DNA of 64,000 bases from positions 310,001 through 374,000 of the forward strand of contig NZ_SMAK01000001.1 of assembly GCF_004346195.1 (NCBI RefSeq), in the 5' to 3' direction. The position numbers and the translations under genes were made by a program. Every line of letters begins with the position of its first letter. The first letter of the stretch is position 1. Under the pieces are notes generated by a model, which ran no database searches, was not told the origin of the DNA, and saw only the letters and a program-made list of their open reading frames with translations. The DNA comes from Tepidamorphus gemmatus. Its GTDB lineage: Bacteria; Pseudomonadota; Alphaproteobacteria; Rhizobiales; Tepidamorphaceae. Positions 35,585 through 43,868 of the stretch are shown piece after piece.

Positions 35585-37564
35585 ATGACACCTTCCCGAT
35601 CCATCAAGCTGTTCGGCACCGAGCAGCCCGTCGGCGCGACGACCGTGCTGAGCGCGGGCGCGCTGCGTGCGACCCTTGAAGCGGGCAACCTGCGCTACAT
35701 CACCGTCGCCGGGAAGGAGGCGCTGCGCGCCATCGCCTTCCTGGTGCGCGACCGCAACTGGGGCACCTACAATGCGGACATCAGCAATCTGTCGATCGCC
35801 CAGGATCAGGACGGGTTCGAGGTGACCTATGACGCGGTCTGCAAGGACGCATCGCAGGCGCTCGCCTATTCGGCGCGGATCGTCGGCCGGCCGGATGGCA
35901 CCCTGACCTTCGCGGCGAAGGGCGAGGCGCTCACGGATTTCGTGACCAACCGGACAGGTTTCGTCGTCCTGCATCCGCTCGATGGTGTCGTCGGCCACCC
36001 CGTCAGGGTCGAACATACCGATGGCCGGATCGTCGACAGCCGCTTTCCCGAACAGGTCGACCCGGCCTGCCCGTTCCAGGACATCCGTGCGCTCAGCCAC
36101 GAGATCATGCCGGGCGTGACGGTGACCTGCCGGATGGAGGGCGACGCCTTCGAGATGGAGGATCACCGCAACTGGATGGATGCCTCCTACAAGACCTATG
36201 TGCGGCCGCTGGCGCTGCCGTGGCCCTACACGATCGCAAGGGGCGAGCCGATCGACCAGAAGGTCACGCTGAAGCTGGAGGGACGACCCGCGGCGGCCGC
36301 CGGAGGCGCTGCGGCGTCGGGCGAACAGGCGACGGTGACCGTCGGCGGACGCAGCGGCACGGCGATGCCGGCCATCGGGCTTGCCGTTCCGGCCGAGCAC
36401 GCGGCGGCCGCGTTGGAGAAGGCCGACATGATCCGCCGGCTCGGACCGGCCTTTCTCGTCTGCCATTTCGATCCCCGCAAGGGCCATGGCCGCGCGGAGA
36501 TGGCGACGTTCGCCAGGCTCGGGGAGGCGACCGGGGCGGAGCTGGTGCTTGAAGCCGTCGTCCCCTGCCTCGACGCCGAAGGCAGGCCGACCGCCGATCC
36601 GGCCGTGCTGAGGCGCGACATCGCCGCGATCCGCGATGCCGCGGCGGGAGTGGCGTTCGCGCGGGTCGCAGTATCGCCCGCGTGCGATCTCAAATGCACG
36701 CTGCCGGGCTCGACATTCCCGCCGGCGCCGGGCTGGGCGGAGCTCATCGAGGCAGCGCGCGACGCCTTTCCCGGCACCAGTGTCGGCGGCGGCATGTTCA
36801 GCTACTTCACCGAGCTCAACCGCAAGCGGCCTCCCGCCGGACTGCTCGACTTCATCTGCCATACCGGCTCGCCGATCGTGCATGCCGGCGACGACGTGTC
36901 GGTGACCGAGACGCTGGAGTCGCTGCCGTCGATCTTCGGCTCGGTCAGGGCCTTCGGCGGCGGCAAGCCGTACTGGGTGTTCCCGACCGCGATCTCGATG
37001 CGCGACAACCCGTATGGTGCAGCGCCGGCCGAAAACCCGGGCAACATCCGCCAGGCGATGAATCGAGTCGATCCGCGCGAGCGCGGCCTCCTTGGCGCGG
37101 CCTGGTATGCCGGGTTTCTGGCCCATGCGGCGCGGGCGGGCGTCGATGCGGTGACGCTCGGGGCGGTCGCCGGACCGGCCGGTGTCGTCTATGTACGGCA
37201 GGACCACGCCCAGCCCTGGTTCGACGAGGCGCGCCCACCGGCGATGCCGACCTACTTCGTGGTGGCCGGGCATGCCGCGATGCGGGGCAGCGCGGTGCTC
37301 GACACCATGTCGAGCCGGCCGCGCGACATCCAGGCGCTGGCGGTCATCCACGACAACGCAACGACGCTATGGCTCGCCAACCTCACCGGACAGGACAGGC
37401 GCGTCACGGTCGAGGGGGTGTCAGGACAGGCGACGGCACGCATCCTCGACGAATCGACCTTCGAGGCCGCCTGCCGCGATCCGGCGACGCTGCCCGAGAT
37501 CGGGGTCGATCCCAGGGCGATCGGCCTCGCCCCCTATGCGGTCGCGCAAATCCGATTCGGCTGA
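35585..37564 (+). CDS. D-apionate lactonase-like protein
   Basis: 659 residues from MTPSRS; ATG at 35579 is equally possible, and neither has a strong ribosome site. The first half looks like a beta-sandwich (LVRDRNWGTYNADISNLSI and DHRNWMDASYKTYVRPLALP), the second like a TIM barrel with a C-terminal beta domain, an architecture like a glycoside hydrolase. The pattern fits proteins named D-apionate lactonase (ApnL), which opens D-apionolactone in apiose degradation. I recognised this by pattern only. Position directly after a complete sugar importer supports sugar or sugar-acid breakdown. No ApnO-type oxidoreductase is visible beside it. Confidence 0.6.
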   Translation: MTPSRSIKLFGTEQPVGATTVLSAGALRATLEAGNLRYITVAGKEALRAIAFLVRDRNWGTYNADISNLSIAQDQDGFEVTYDAVCKDASQALAYSARIVGRPDGTLTFAAKGEALTDFVTNRTGFVVLHPLDGVVGHPVRVEHTDGRIVDSRFPEQVDPACPFQDIRALSHEIMPGVTVTCRMEGDAFEMEDHRNWMDASYKTYVRPLALPWPYTIARGEPIDQKVTLKLEGRPAAAAGGAAASGEQATVTVGGRSGTAMPAIGLAVPAEHAAAALEKADMIRRLGPAFLVCHFDPRKGHGRAEMATFARLGEATGAELVLEAVVPCLDAEGRPTADPAVLRRDIAAIRDAAAGVAFARVAVSPACDLKCTLPGSTFPPAPGWAELIEAARDAFPGTSVGGGMFSYFTELNRKRPPAGLLDFICHTGSPIVHAGDDVSVTETLESLPSIFGSVRAFGGGKPYWVFPTAISMRDNPYGAAPAENPGNIRQAMNRVDPRERGLLGAAWYAGFLAHAARAGVDAVTLGAVAGPAGVVYVRQDHAQPWFDEARPPAMPTYFVVAGHAAMRGSAVLDTMSSRPRDIQALAVIHDNATTLWLANLTGQDRRVTVEGVSGQATARILDESTFEAACRDPATLPEIGVDPRAIGLAPYAVAQIRFG

Positions 37565-37644
37565 ACGGGCGGCGCTGCGACCGCGCCAATCATGACGGTC
37601 TCGCGCCCCCATCCCCGCGTCAGCCACGACGTCGCGGTCGCGGC

Positions 37645-37657
37645 GATCCGGGATCGG
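37645..37657. repeat. Dispersed repeat core, inverted copy
   Basis: GATCCGGGATCGG is the exact reverse complement of the 13-bp core CCGATCCCGGATC at 35510-35522. It sits in the 183-bp convergent gap between the lactonase-like gene and a GntR gene, with more GC-rich repeat-like sequence on each side (37592-37735). Confidence 0.45.
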
Positions 37658-37747
37658 CAGGGCAGGGCGGCCGTTTGGAGGCAACTCCATCCTGGCTCTA
37701 CGTGCTTGCCGGGCTCCGGTCGGGATGACACGAGTTCTTCGGACAGT

Positions 37748-38431
37748 TCATTGCAGCAGCTTCCGGATCACGCCGCAGCCGATGTCGATGTCGCGGACGA
37801 GGCTGTCGCGCACGCCGGCGACGTCGCCGGCTTCCAGCGCGCGCATCAGCGCCTCGTGCTCGGTGTTGGTAACCGGCATGGCACCCGCCTTGCCAAGCAG
37901 GTTGAAGTAGGGGCTGATCTGGAGCCAAAGCGACTCGATGATGCGATCCAGCGTCGGCGATCCGGCAACCGAATAGATGCCGAAGTGGAAGGCACGGTTT
38001 GCCCTCAGGAACGTCTTGGCGTCACCTTCTGCGACCGCGCGCGTCATCTCGGCGAGGTGGCCGCGCAGACCCGCAAGGCGTGACGCATCCATCCCCGCGA
38101 CCGCCCACCCGGCAGCGAGCGGCTCGATCTCGCGGCGCACGCGATGCAGGTCGTCGAGGCGGGCGGCGGAAAGCGGCGGTATGCCGATCGACCGACCGGA
38201 GACGACGGTCAGCACATTTGCGGCAGCCAGTCGCTTCAGCGCCTCGCGCACGGGCATCGCGCTGGTGCCGAACGTGTCGGCCAGTCCCTGGATGGTGACG
38301 AGCTGGCCCGGCGCGATCGCCCCGTCGAGGATGAGATCGATCAAGCGGCGGTAGACCTCGTCTTGCAAGGTCTCGCGGGAGATCGGGCTCGCGTCCGGCA
38401 GATCGAAGCGACGTACTGTTGTGCCGGCCAT
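37748..38431 (-). CDS. GntR-family (FCD) transcriptional regulator
   Basis: 227 residues. The N-terminal winged helix (LQDEVYRRLIDLILDG, LADTFGTSAMPVREALKRLAA) and an FCD ligand-binding domain (LHRVRREIEPLAAGWAV, FLRANRAFHFGIYSVAGSPTL) are typical. AGAGAGG precedes the start. It converges on the sugar-acid module and may control it, though the target could also be elsewhere. FCD regulators usually respond to organic or sugar acids. Confidence 0.85.
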   Translation of the reverse strand: MAGTTVRRFDLPDASPISRETLQDEVYRRLIDLILDGAIAPGQLVTIQGLADTFGTSAMPVREALKRLAAANVLTVVSGRSIGIPPLSAARLDDLHRVRREIEPLAAGWAVAGMDASRLAGLRGHLAEMTRAVAEGDAKTFLRANRAFHFGIYSVAGSPTLDRIIESLWLQISPYFNLLGKAGAMPVTNTEHEALMRALEAGDVAGVRDSLVRDIDIGCGVIRKLLQ

Positions 38432-38576
38432 CCGGACCTCTCTCTGGATGTGTCACGCCTCATCCATACGCCTCCGCGCGCGGCCTGAACAGGCCGCAGC
38501 ATCTTGCAGCAGGTGGTCGGCGGCGGCGGGAATCCGCTAGGCTCGGCGCGCTGTGCCCGCACGCCAGGCGATTGTC

Positions 38577-39794
38577 ATGCCGTATAGCCCTGCTGCTCGC
38601 GACCGCATCTCGCCGAAGACAGCGCGCCGCATCGCGCTGGCTGCGCAAGGCTTCGCCGAACGGCGGCCGGCAGCGCGCGTTGCGTCCAACCATCTGGCAA
38701 AGGCGATCGACCGGATCGGGCTGATCCAGATCGATTCGGTCAACGTGCTGGTGCGCTCGCATTACCTGCCGCCCTTCTCGCGGCTCGGCGCCTACGACCG
38801 CGACCTGCTCGACCGGCACGCCTACCGCCGGCGACGGCTGTTCGAATACTGGGGCCATGAGGCGTCGCTGCTGCCGGTCGCGCTCCACCCCCTGATGCGC
38901 TGGCGCATGGCGCGGGCGCGCGCCGGCGAGGGGATCTACAAGGGACTCGCCCGGTTCGCCGCGGAGCGGCGCGACTTCATTGATGCCGTGCTTGCCGAGA
39001 TTGGCGAACGGGGACCCCTCGGCGCTGGCGAGATCAGCATTGCGGGCCGGTCGAGCGGGGGCTGGTGGGGCTGGAGCGACGGCAAGCTGGCGCTCGAATG
39101 GCTGTTTTGGGCAGGTCTGGTGACGACGGCGAGGCGGCGCAATTTCGAACGGCTGTACGACCTGCCGGAGCGCGTCCTGCCTGGCGACATCCTGGCGGCG
39201 CCGACGCCCGACGAGGCGGATGCCCGGCGCGAGCTGATCCGCATTGCTGCCCGCTCGCTCGGGATCGCCACCGAGCGCGACCTGCGCGACTACTTCCGGC
39301 TGCCGGTGGACGGCACCGCCGAGCGGATCGGCGAACTGGTCGAGGCCGGCGCGCTCGTGCCGGTCACCGTTGCTGGCTGGAAGCAGTCGGCATTCCTCGA
39401 TCCGACCGCGAGGTTTCCACGCAAGGTCGAGGCGCGGGCGCTGTTGTCGCCGTTCGATTCACTGGTATGGGAACGTGACCGGGCCGAGCGGCTGTTCGGC
39501 TTCCGCTACCGCATCGAGATCTACACGCCAGCCGAGAAGCGGGTGCACGGCTACTACGTGTTGCCGTTCCTGCTGGGCGAGACCCTGGTTGCCCGCGTCT
39601 GCCTCAAGGCCGACAGGGCGACGGGTGTCCTGCGGGTCAACGCCGCCCATTGCGAGGCCCATGCGGTGCCGGAGGTGGTCGCCGGACCGCTCGCCGACGA
39701 ACTTCGCGGGATGGCCGCCTGGCTTGGTCTAGCGGACGTCGCGGCGGAGACCACCGGGGATCTTGCTCCCGCGCTGAGGTCGGCGCTTCGCTGA
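38577..39794 (+). CDS. YcaQ/AlkX-like winged-helix DNA glycosylase (interstrand-crosslink type)
   Basis: 405 residues from ATG; a GTG at 38553 would add eight. It matches the HTH_42/YcaQ family (COG3214): N-terminal LAKAIDRIGLIQIDSVNVLV with the catalytic-type Gln-x-Asp motif QID (Q51, D53 in this numbering), then RSHYLPPFSRLG and FEYWGHEASLLP. AlkZ/YcaQ proteins remove bulky or crosslinked adenine/guanine adducts; the QxD form is the AlkX (E. coli YcaQ) branch. It is divergent from the GntR gene and apparently monocistronic. Activity is inferred from the family. Confidence 0.82.
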   Translation: MPYSPAARDRISPKTARRIALAAQGFAERRPAARVASNHLAKAIDRIGLIQIDSVNVLVRSHYLPPFSRLGAYDRDLLDRHAYRRRRLFEYWGHEASLLPVALHPLMRWRMARARAGEGIYKGLARFAAERRDFIDAVLAEIGERGPLGAGEISIAGRSSGGWWGWSDGKLALEWLFWAGLVTTARRRNFERLYDLPERVLPGDILAAPTPDEADARRELIRIAARSLGIATERDLRDYFRLPVDGTAERIGELVEAGALVPVTVAGWKQSAFLDPTARFPRKVEARALLSPFDSLVWERDRAERLFGFRYRIEIYTPAEKRVHGYYVLPFLLGETLVARVCLKADRATGVLRVNAAHCEAHAVPEVVAGPLADELRGMAAWLGLADVAAETTGDLAPALRSALR

Positions 39795-39955
39795 GTGCTC
39801 GGCCTCAATGTGCGGACGGCTGCGAGTCCGCGTCGCGCCGCGCGGCCGGTCGGTCGGGGTTGCTCAGCGCACGAATGTTTGATCCGCCGCGACCGCAACG
39901 TGGCAAGCCGGGCGGCCGTGGCTTTCGTAATGTCTCCCGAGATCGGAGGCGAGCG

Positions 39956-40429
39956 TTGATCAGCAGGCGACATTTCTGTGCCACCGGGTTCGGCGGGCTC
40001 GTCATGCTCGCCCTTGCGGTGCGGCCGGCCGCGGCATTTGCGGTAACGAAAAGCGATGCCGAGTGGCGCCGCGTCCTGACGCCGGAGCAGTACCGTGTCC
40101 TGCGACAGGCGGGCACCGAGCGAGCCTGGTCGAGCCCGCTCGGCAAGGAGAGGCGCGCCGGCACCTATCATTGCGCTGGCTGCGACCAGGCGCTGTTCCC
40201 CTCGCAAACCAAGTATGACAGCGGCACGGGCTGGCCGAGCTTCTATGCGCCGATTGCCGGTGCCGTCAGGACGAAACCCGACCCCGGCATCTTCGGCACG
40301 CGCACGGAAGTCCATTGCAGTCGCTGCGGCGGGCATCTTGGGCATGTCTTCGACGACGGCCCGCCGCCGACGGGCAAGCGCTACTGCATGAACGGCGTCG
40401 CCATGCTGTTCCGACCGGCCGGGGCCTGA
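39956..40429 (+). CDS. msrB: Exported methionine-R-sulfoxide reductase (MsrB), TTG start
   Basis: 157 residues. The chosen TTG start follows a perfect GGAGG at 8 bp; no ATG fits and the upstream frame is not conserved. The first residues (ISRRHFCATGFGGLVMLALA) are a Tat-like signal. The mature part has the zinc Cys pairs (CAGC and CSRC), the GWPSFY block and the catalytic Cys in GKRYCMNGVAM. It repairs oxidised methionine in the periplasm. Five bp separate it from the msrA start, so the two are an operon. Confidence 0.86.
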   Translation: MISRRHFCATGFGGLVMLALAVRPAAAFAVTKSDAEWRRVLTPEQYRVLRQAGTERAWSSPLGKERRAGTYHCAGCDQALFPSQTKYDSGTGWPSFYAPIAGAVRTKPDPGIFGTRTEVHCSRCGGHLGHVFDDGPPPTGKRYCMNGVAMLFRPAGA

Positions 40430-40434
40430 TTGTC

Positions 40435-41022
40435 ATGCAACTGCCGCGCTGGCTTCTCTCCGGTCTCGCGGGCCTGATCCTCCTGGCGCTGCTTGCGCTC
40501 CCTCCCGCCGCGCGGGCGGCGGAAGCGGTGTTCGCCGGCGGCTGCTTCTGGTGCATGGAGGAGCCTTTCGACCGTATCCCCGGCGTCGTCTCGACCACCG
40601 CCGGCTATATCGGCGGCCATCTCGCCAACCCGACCTATCAGCAGGTGACGACTGGTACGACGGGCCATGTCGAGGCGGTACGGGTCGTCTATGACCCGGC
40701 CCGCGTCTCCTACGAGACGTTGCTCGACGTGTGCTGGCGCAATGTCGATCCGTTCGACGCCGGAGGCCAGTTCTGCGACCGGGGCAGCCAGTACGCCAGC
40801 GCCATCTTCGTGCGCGACGCCGATCAGCGGCGCGCCGCCGAAGCGTCCAGGCAGGGCATTGCCAAGCGGTTCGGCAAGCCGGTCGCGACGACGATCCGCC
40901 CTGCGGCAACGTTCTATCCGGCCGAGGACTATCATCAGGATTACTACCGGACCAACCCGCTCAAGTACAAGTTCTACCGCAGCCGCTGCGGCCGCGACGC
41001 GCGCCTCAGGGCGCTCTGGTAA
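40435..41022 (+). CDS. msrA: Exported methionine-S-sulfoxide reductase (MsrA)
   Basis: 195 residues, with a Sec signal peptide (MQLPRWLLSGLAGLILLALL, first 20 residues, then a PPAARA-A cleavage site). The active motif is FAGGCFWCMEEPFDR, with catalytic Cys in GCFW; YHQDYYRTNP is the substrate and C-terminal part. The partner msrB is also exported. Exported MsrA/MsrB pairs protect envelope proteins from oxidants. A hairpin (41024-41053) directly after the stop probably ends the operon. Confidence 0.9.
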   Translation: MQLPRWLLSGLAGLILLALLALPPAARAAEAVFAGGCFWCMEEPFDRIPGVVSTTAGYIGGHLANPTYQQVTTGTTGHVEAVRVVYDPARVSYETLLDVCWRNVDPFDAGGQFCDRGSQYASAIFVRDADQRRAAEASRQGIAKRFGKPVATTIRPAATFYPAEDYHQDYYRTNPLKYKFYRSRCGRDARLRALW

Positions 41023-41023
41023 T

Positions 41024-41053
41024 CGAGGCGAGATTCGCAGGCCCCTCGCCTCG
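41024..41053 (+). terminator. GC-rich hairpin after msrA
   Basis: A perfect 9-bp stem (CGAGGCGAG/CTCGCCTCG) with a 12-nt loop begins two bases after the msrA stop. There is no U-run after it, so it may be a weak or Rho-assisted terminator or an RNA-stabilising hairpin. Confidence 0.5.
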
Positions 41054-41181
41054 CCGGCCCTGCGCGATGACGCCGCCCGCACCCTGCCTGTCCTCGGGGC
41101 GGACGAGGACGATCGCACGCGGCTTGATCATCCTCCGGCACTTGCGCAATAGATCGGGCTCCAACCGGGCCCGTACCGCTG

Positions 41182-42183
41182 ATGACCTTTGCATCGCCGC
41201 AGGAGTGGCGTTTCTGCGTCGCCCCGATGATCGACTGGACCGACCGTCACTGCCGGTTCTTCCACCGGCTGCTGACGCGGCGTGCCCGGCTTTACACCGA
41301 GATGGTGACGGCGCCAGCGATCCGGCACGGCGATCCCCGGCGCCTGCTTGCCTTCAGCGGCGCGGAGCAGCCGGTCGCCGTGCAGCTTGGCGGCTCCGAT
41401 CCGGCCGAACTCGCCGAGGCGGCTCGGATTGCCGAGGGGTTCGGCTATGTCGAGGTCAACCTCAATGTCGGCTGCCCGTCCGACCGGGTCCAGTCCGGGC
41501 GGTTCGGCGCCTGCCTGATGGCCGAGCCCCTGCTCGTGGCGCGCTGCGTGGCCGCGATGAAGGCGGCGGTTTCGGTTCCGGTGACGGTGAAGTGCCGGCT
41601 CGGCATCGACGATCAGGACATCGAGGCGTCGCTCGATGCGTTCGTCGCCGCCGTCCGCGATGCCGGGGCCGATCTGGTCATCGTGCATGCGCGCAAGGCA
41701 TGGCTGCATGGGCTCAGCCCGAAGGAGAACCGCGAGATCCCACCGCTCGATTACGGGCGTGTGCATCGCCTGAAGCAGGCATTTCCCCGTCTGCCTATCG
41801 TCATCAATGGTGGCATCGGTTCGCTCGACGAGGCGCTCGTTCAGCTTGCCCATGTCGATGGTGTCATGCTCGGGCGGGCCGCCTATCAGCGTCCCGGCCT
41901 GCTCGCGGAGGTCGATGGCCGCCTGTTCGGCGAGGCAGATCCGCAGAGCGATCCGGTCACCGCGGTCGAGGCCTATGCCGAATACGCCGCCGCGATGCAT
42001 GCCGGCGGCGTGCCGCTGCACCATCTCACCCGGCCACTGCTCGGCCTGTTTCACGGTGCGCCCGGCGCGCGCCTGTGGCGCCGGATGCTAAGCGTCGACG
42101 CGCAGCGACCCGGAGCCTCCACCCGTCTCCTCCACGAGGCGCTGTCGATGGTGACGGCCGCCGCGCGGTCGGACGCCGCCTGA
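41182..42183 (+). CDS. dusA: tRNA dihydrouridine synthase A
   Basis: 333 residues. It reduces uridines in tRNA (position 20/20a type) using FMN and NADPH. The N-terminus APMIDWTDRHCRFFHRLL is diagnostic, the catalytic Cys is in NVGCPSDRVQSGRFGACLM, and the RNA-binding C-terminus MHAGGVPLHHLTRPLLGLFH fits DusA specifically. The start has no strong ribosome site; the gap of 159 bp from msrA holds no other gene. Confidence 0.93.
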   Translation: MTFASPQEWRFCVAPMIDWTDRHCRFFHRLLTRRARLYTEMVTAPAIRHGDPRRLLAFSGAEQPVAVQLGGSDPAELAEAARIAEGFGYVEVNLNVGCPSDRVQSGRFGACLMAEPLLVARCVAAMKAAVSVPVTVKCRLGIDDQDIEASLDAFVAAVRDAGADLVIVHARKAWLHGLSPKENREIPPLDYGRVHRLKQAFPRLPIVINGGIGSLDEALVQLAHVDGVMLGRAAYQRPGLLAEVDGRLFGEADPQSDPVTAVEAYAEYAAAMHAGGVPLHHLTRPLLGLFHGAPGARLWRRMLSVDAQRPGASTRLLHEALSMVTAAARSDAA

Positions 42184-42208
42184 TTGCACGCCTCGGAGGA
42201 ACAGCGAC

Positions 42209-43036
42209 ATGCAGATCGTCGCGTCGAATGGCGAGTTGCTCGCACTCGCCCTGGCCCTGATCGCCTCCGGCGCCATTGCCGGGGTTCTCGCCGGCATGTT
42301 CGGCATCGGCGGCGGCGCGGTGATCGTGCCGGTGCTCTACCAGTTCCTGCTGATGCTCGGCATCGAGTCCGGCATCTGCATGCATGTCGCCATCGGCACC
42401 TCGCTCGGCATCATCCTGCCGACGTCGATCCGCTCCTACCTTGCCCACAAGGCGAGGGGCGCGGTCGACATGGAGCTGCTGCGAAGCTGGGTCGTGCCGG
42501 TCGTCATCGGCGTCGTGATCGGCTCGCTGGTCGCCAACTACGTCTCAAGCGCGGCGCTGCAGGGGATCTTTGCCGCCATCGCAGTGGTGATCGGTCTCAG
42601 ACTGATCGTCGGCATCGGCAGCATGCGACTGGGACCCGACATCCCGGGCCAGCCCTGGCGCAGTGTCATCGGCGTTGTGATCGGCGTGCTGTCGACGCTG
42701 ATGGGCGTTGGTGGCGGCGTGCTCAACAATACGGTGATGACGCTCTACGGGCGAACCATCCACCAGGCGGTGGCGACGTCCTCGGGGCTGGGCGTGATCA
42801 TCGCCATCCCCGGCACGATCGGTTTCGCCTGGGCCGGATGGGGCAATCCGGGTCTGCCGCCGTTTTCGGCAGGCTATGTCAACGTGCTTGGCGTGCTGCT
42901 GGTCATGCCGGTCACGTTGATCGTCGCGCCGATCGGGGTGCGCATTGCCCACGCCCTGGACAAGCGCAAGCTCGAGGCCGGATTCGGCATATTCCTGCTG
43001 ATCGTCGCCGCGCGGTTCATCTGGGACCTGATCTGA
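42209..43036 (+). CDS. TauE/SafE-family sulfite/anion exporter
   Basis: 275 residues with about eight membrane segments and the two repeated halves of the TauE/SafE family (AGVLAGMFGIGGGAVIVPVL and LSTLMGVGGGVLNNTVM). GGAGG precedes the start by 9 bp. These exporters move sulfite, sulfoacetate or similar organic anions across the inner membrane. It lies 25 bp after dusA, and the strong terminator at 43050-43073 follows. Substrate unknown. Confidence 0.9.
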   Translation: MQIVASNGELLALALALIASGAIAGVLAGMFGIGGGAVIVPVLYQFLLMLGIESGICMHVAIGTSLGIILPTSIRSYLAHKARGAVDMELLRSWVVPVVIGVVIGSLVANYVSSAALQGIFAAIAVVIGLRLIVGIGSMRLGPDIPGQPWRSVIGVVIGVLSTLMGVGGGVLNNTVMTLYGRTIHQAVATSSGLGVIIAIPGTIGFAWAGWGNPGLPPFSAGYVNVLGVLLVMPVTLIVAPIGVRIAHALDKRKLEAGFGIFLLIVAARFIWDLI

Positions 43037-43049
43037 TCGCCTCGACGCA

Positions 43050-43073
43050 ATCGCCCGCCGGACGGCGGGCGAT
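43050..43073. terminator. Bidirectional GC-rich terminator hairpin
   Basis: Perfect 10-bp stem ATCGCCCGCC/GGCGGGCGAT with a 4-nt loop (GGAC) between the converging TauE/SafE and MerR genes. It could act on either strand. No clear U-run on either side. Confidence 0.65.
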
Positions 43074-43110
43074 GCGCAGGCCACGGACGACCGGTTGCCG
43101 ACGGCCGGTC

Positions 43111-43509
43111 TCAGGCAGCGCGGCCGAGCTTCGCCTTCAGATCGGCGATCAGGAGCAGTGCTTCCTGGGTGTAGTCGTGGATGCGCGCCTTCTCTTCGGT
43201 CAGCGCGTCGAGACGAGTCAGCATCTTGTCGAGCATGCGTTCGGAGCGGGCCGGATCATTCGCCACATCGTTGCCGACGCCCAGGATGTCGCGGATGTCG
43301 TCGAGCGGCATGCCGACCTTCTTGCACTTGGCGATGATCTCGAGGCGCTGGCGATCGGCGGCCGAGTAGAGGCGGCGGTTGCCGGTGCGGCGCGGCCGGA
43401 TGAGACCCTTTTCCTCGTAGAAGCGCAGCGCCCGCAACGTGAAGCCGAATTCGCGCGCGATCTCGCCGATGGTGAAGTGCGTACGCACGGTTGTCGGTGC
43501 GGAGCCCAT
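43111..43509 (-). CDS. MerR-family transcriptional regulator
   Basis: 132 residues from MGSAPTTVRTH, after AAGG. The MerR helix-turn-helix FTIGEIAREFGFTLRALRFYEEKGLIRP is visible, then a wing and a dimerisation coiled coil (about residues 80-120). No Cys of metal-sensing types is found apart from one in AKCKKVGMP, so the effector is probably a small organic molecule or a CoA ester. It converges on the TauE/SafE gene. A frame running further upstream to 43872 is not conserved. Confidence 0.85.
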   Translation of the reverse strand: MGSAPTTVRTHFTIGEIAREFGFTLRALRFYEEKGLIRPRRTGNRRLYSAADRQRLEIIAKCKKVGMPLDDIRDILGVGNDVANDPARSERMLDKMLTRLDALTEEKARIHDYTQEALLLIADLKAKLGRAA

Positions 43510-43868
43510 GTCGGTGGCGCCTTGAAGTCTGACCGCGCCGCCGCGGTTACCGTAGTCTTCAGTCAATTCGAGCCTCCAAAGCCAAGGATCCAGCTGGCGA
43601 CGCAGTCGCCTGGATCGTGAGATCCGCCTTCCCCCGCTGAGCGAATGTGATGAGTCCGCCGCCGCCCGCGACGACATGTGGGCGCCGTCCAACGCCGAAC
43701 GGCCCGAACATGCCGACATTCCGTTCCCCAACCGAGAATGTCGTGCATGCGCAAGCGGCTGTGTCATCGTCCTTTTGTCACATGAACCAAACGCGGACCT
43801 TATCCCGGTGCGCCATTCTTTTATCCGGGAGCTCCGCGGCTGCAAGGCCGGAACCGACTGACCACGAT
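43510..43868. other. Intergenic region between AraC and MerR genes, with inverted repeat
   Basis: 359 bp. An 8-bp perfect inverted repeat CGACATTC (43714-43721)/GAATGTCG (43736-43743), with a further GTT...AAC pair inside the loop, is the main structure; it may be an operator or the end of the AraC transcript. The MerR promoter should lie near 43520-43570, where TTGACT (minus strand) occurs. No gene could be supported. Confidence 0.45.
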
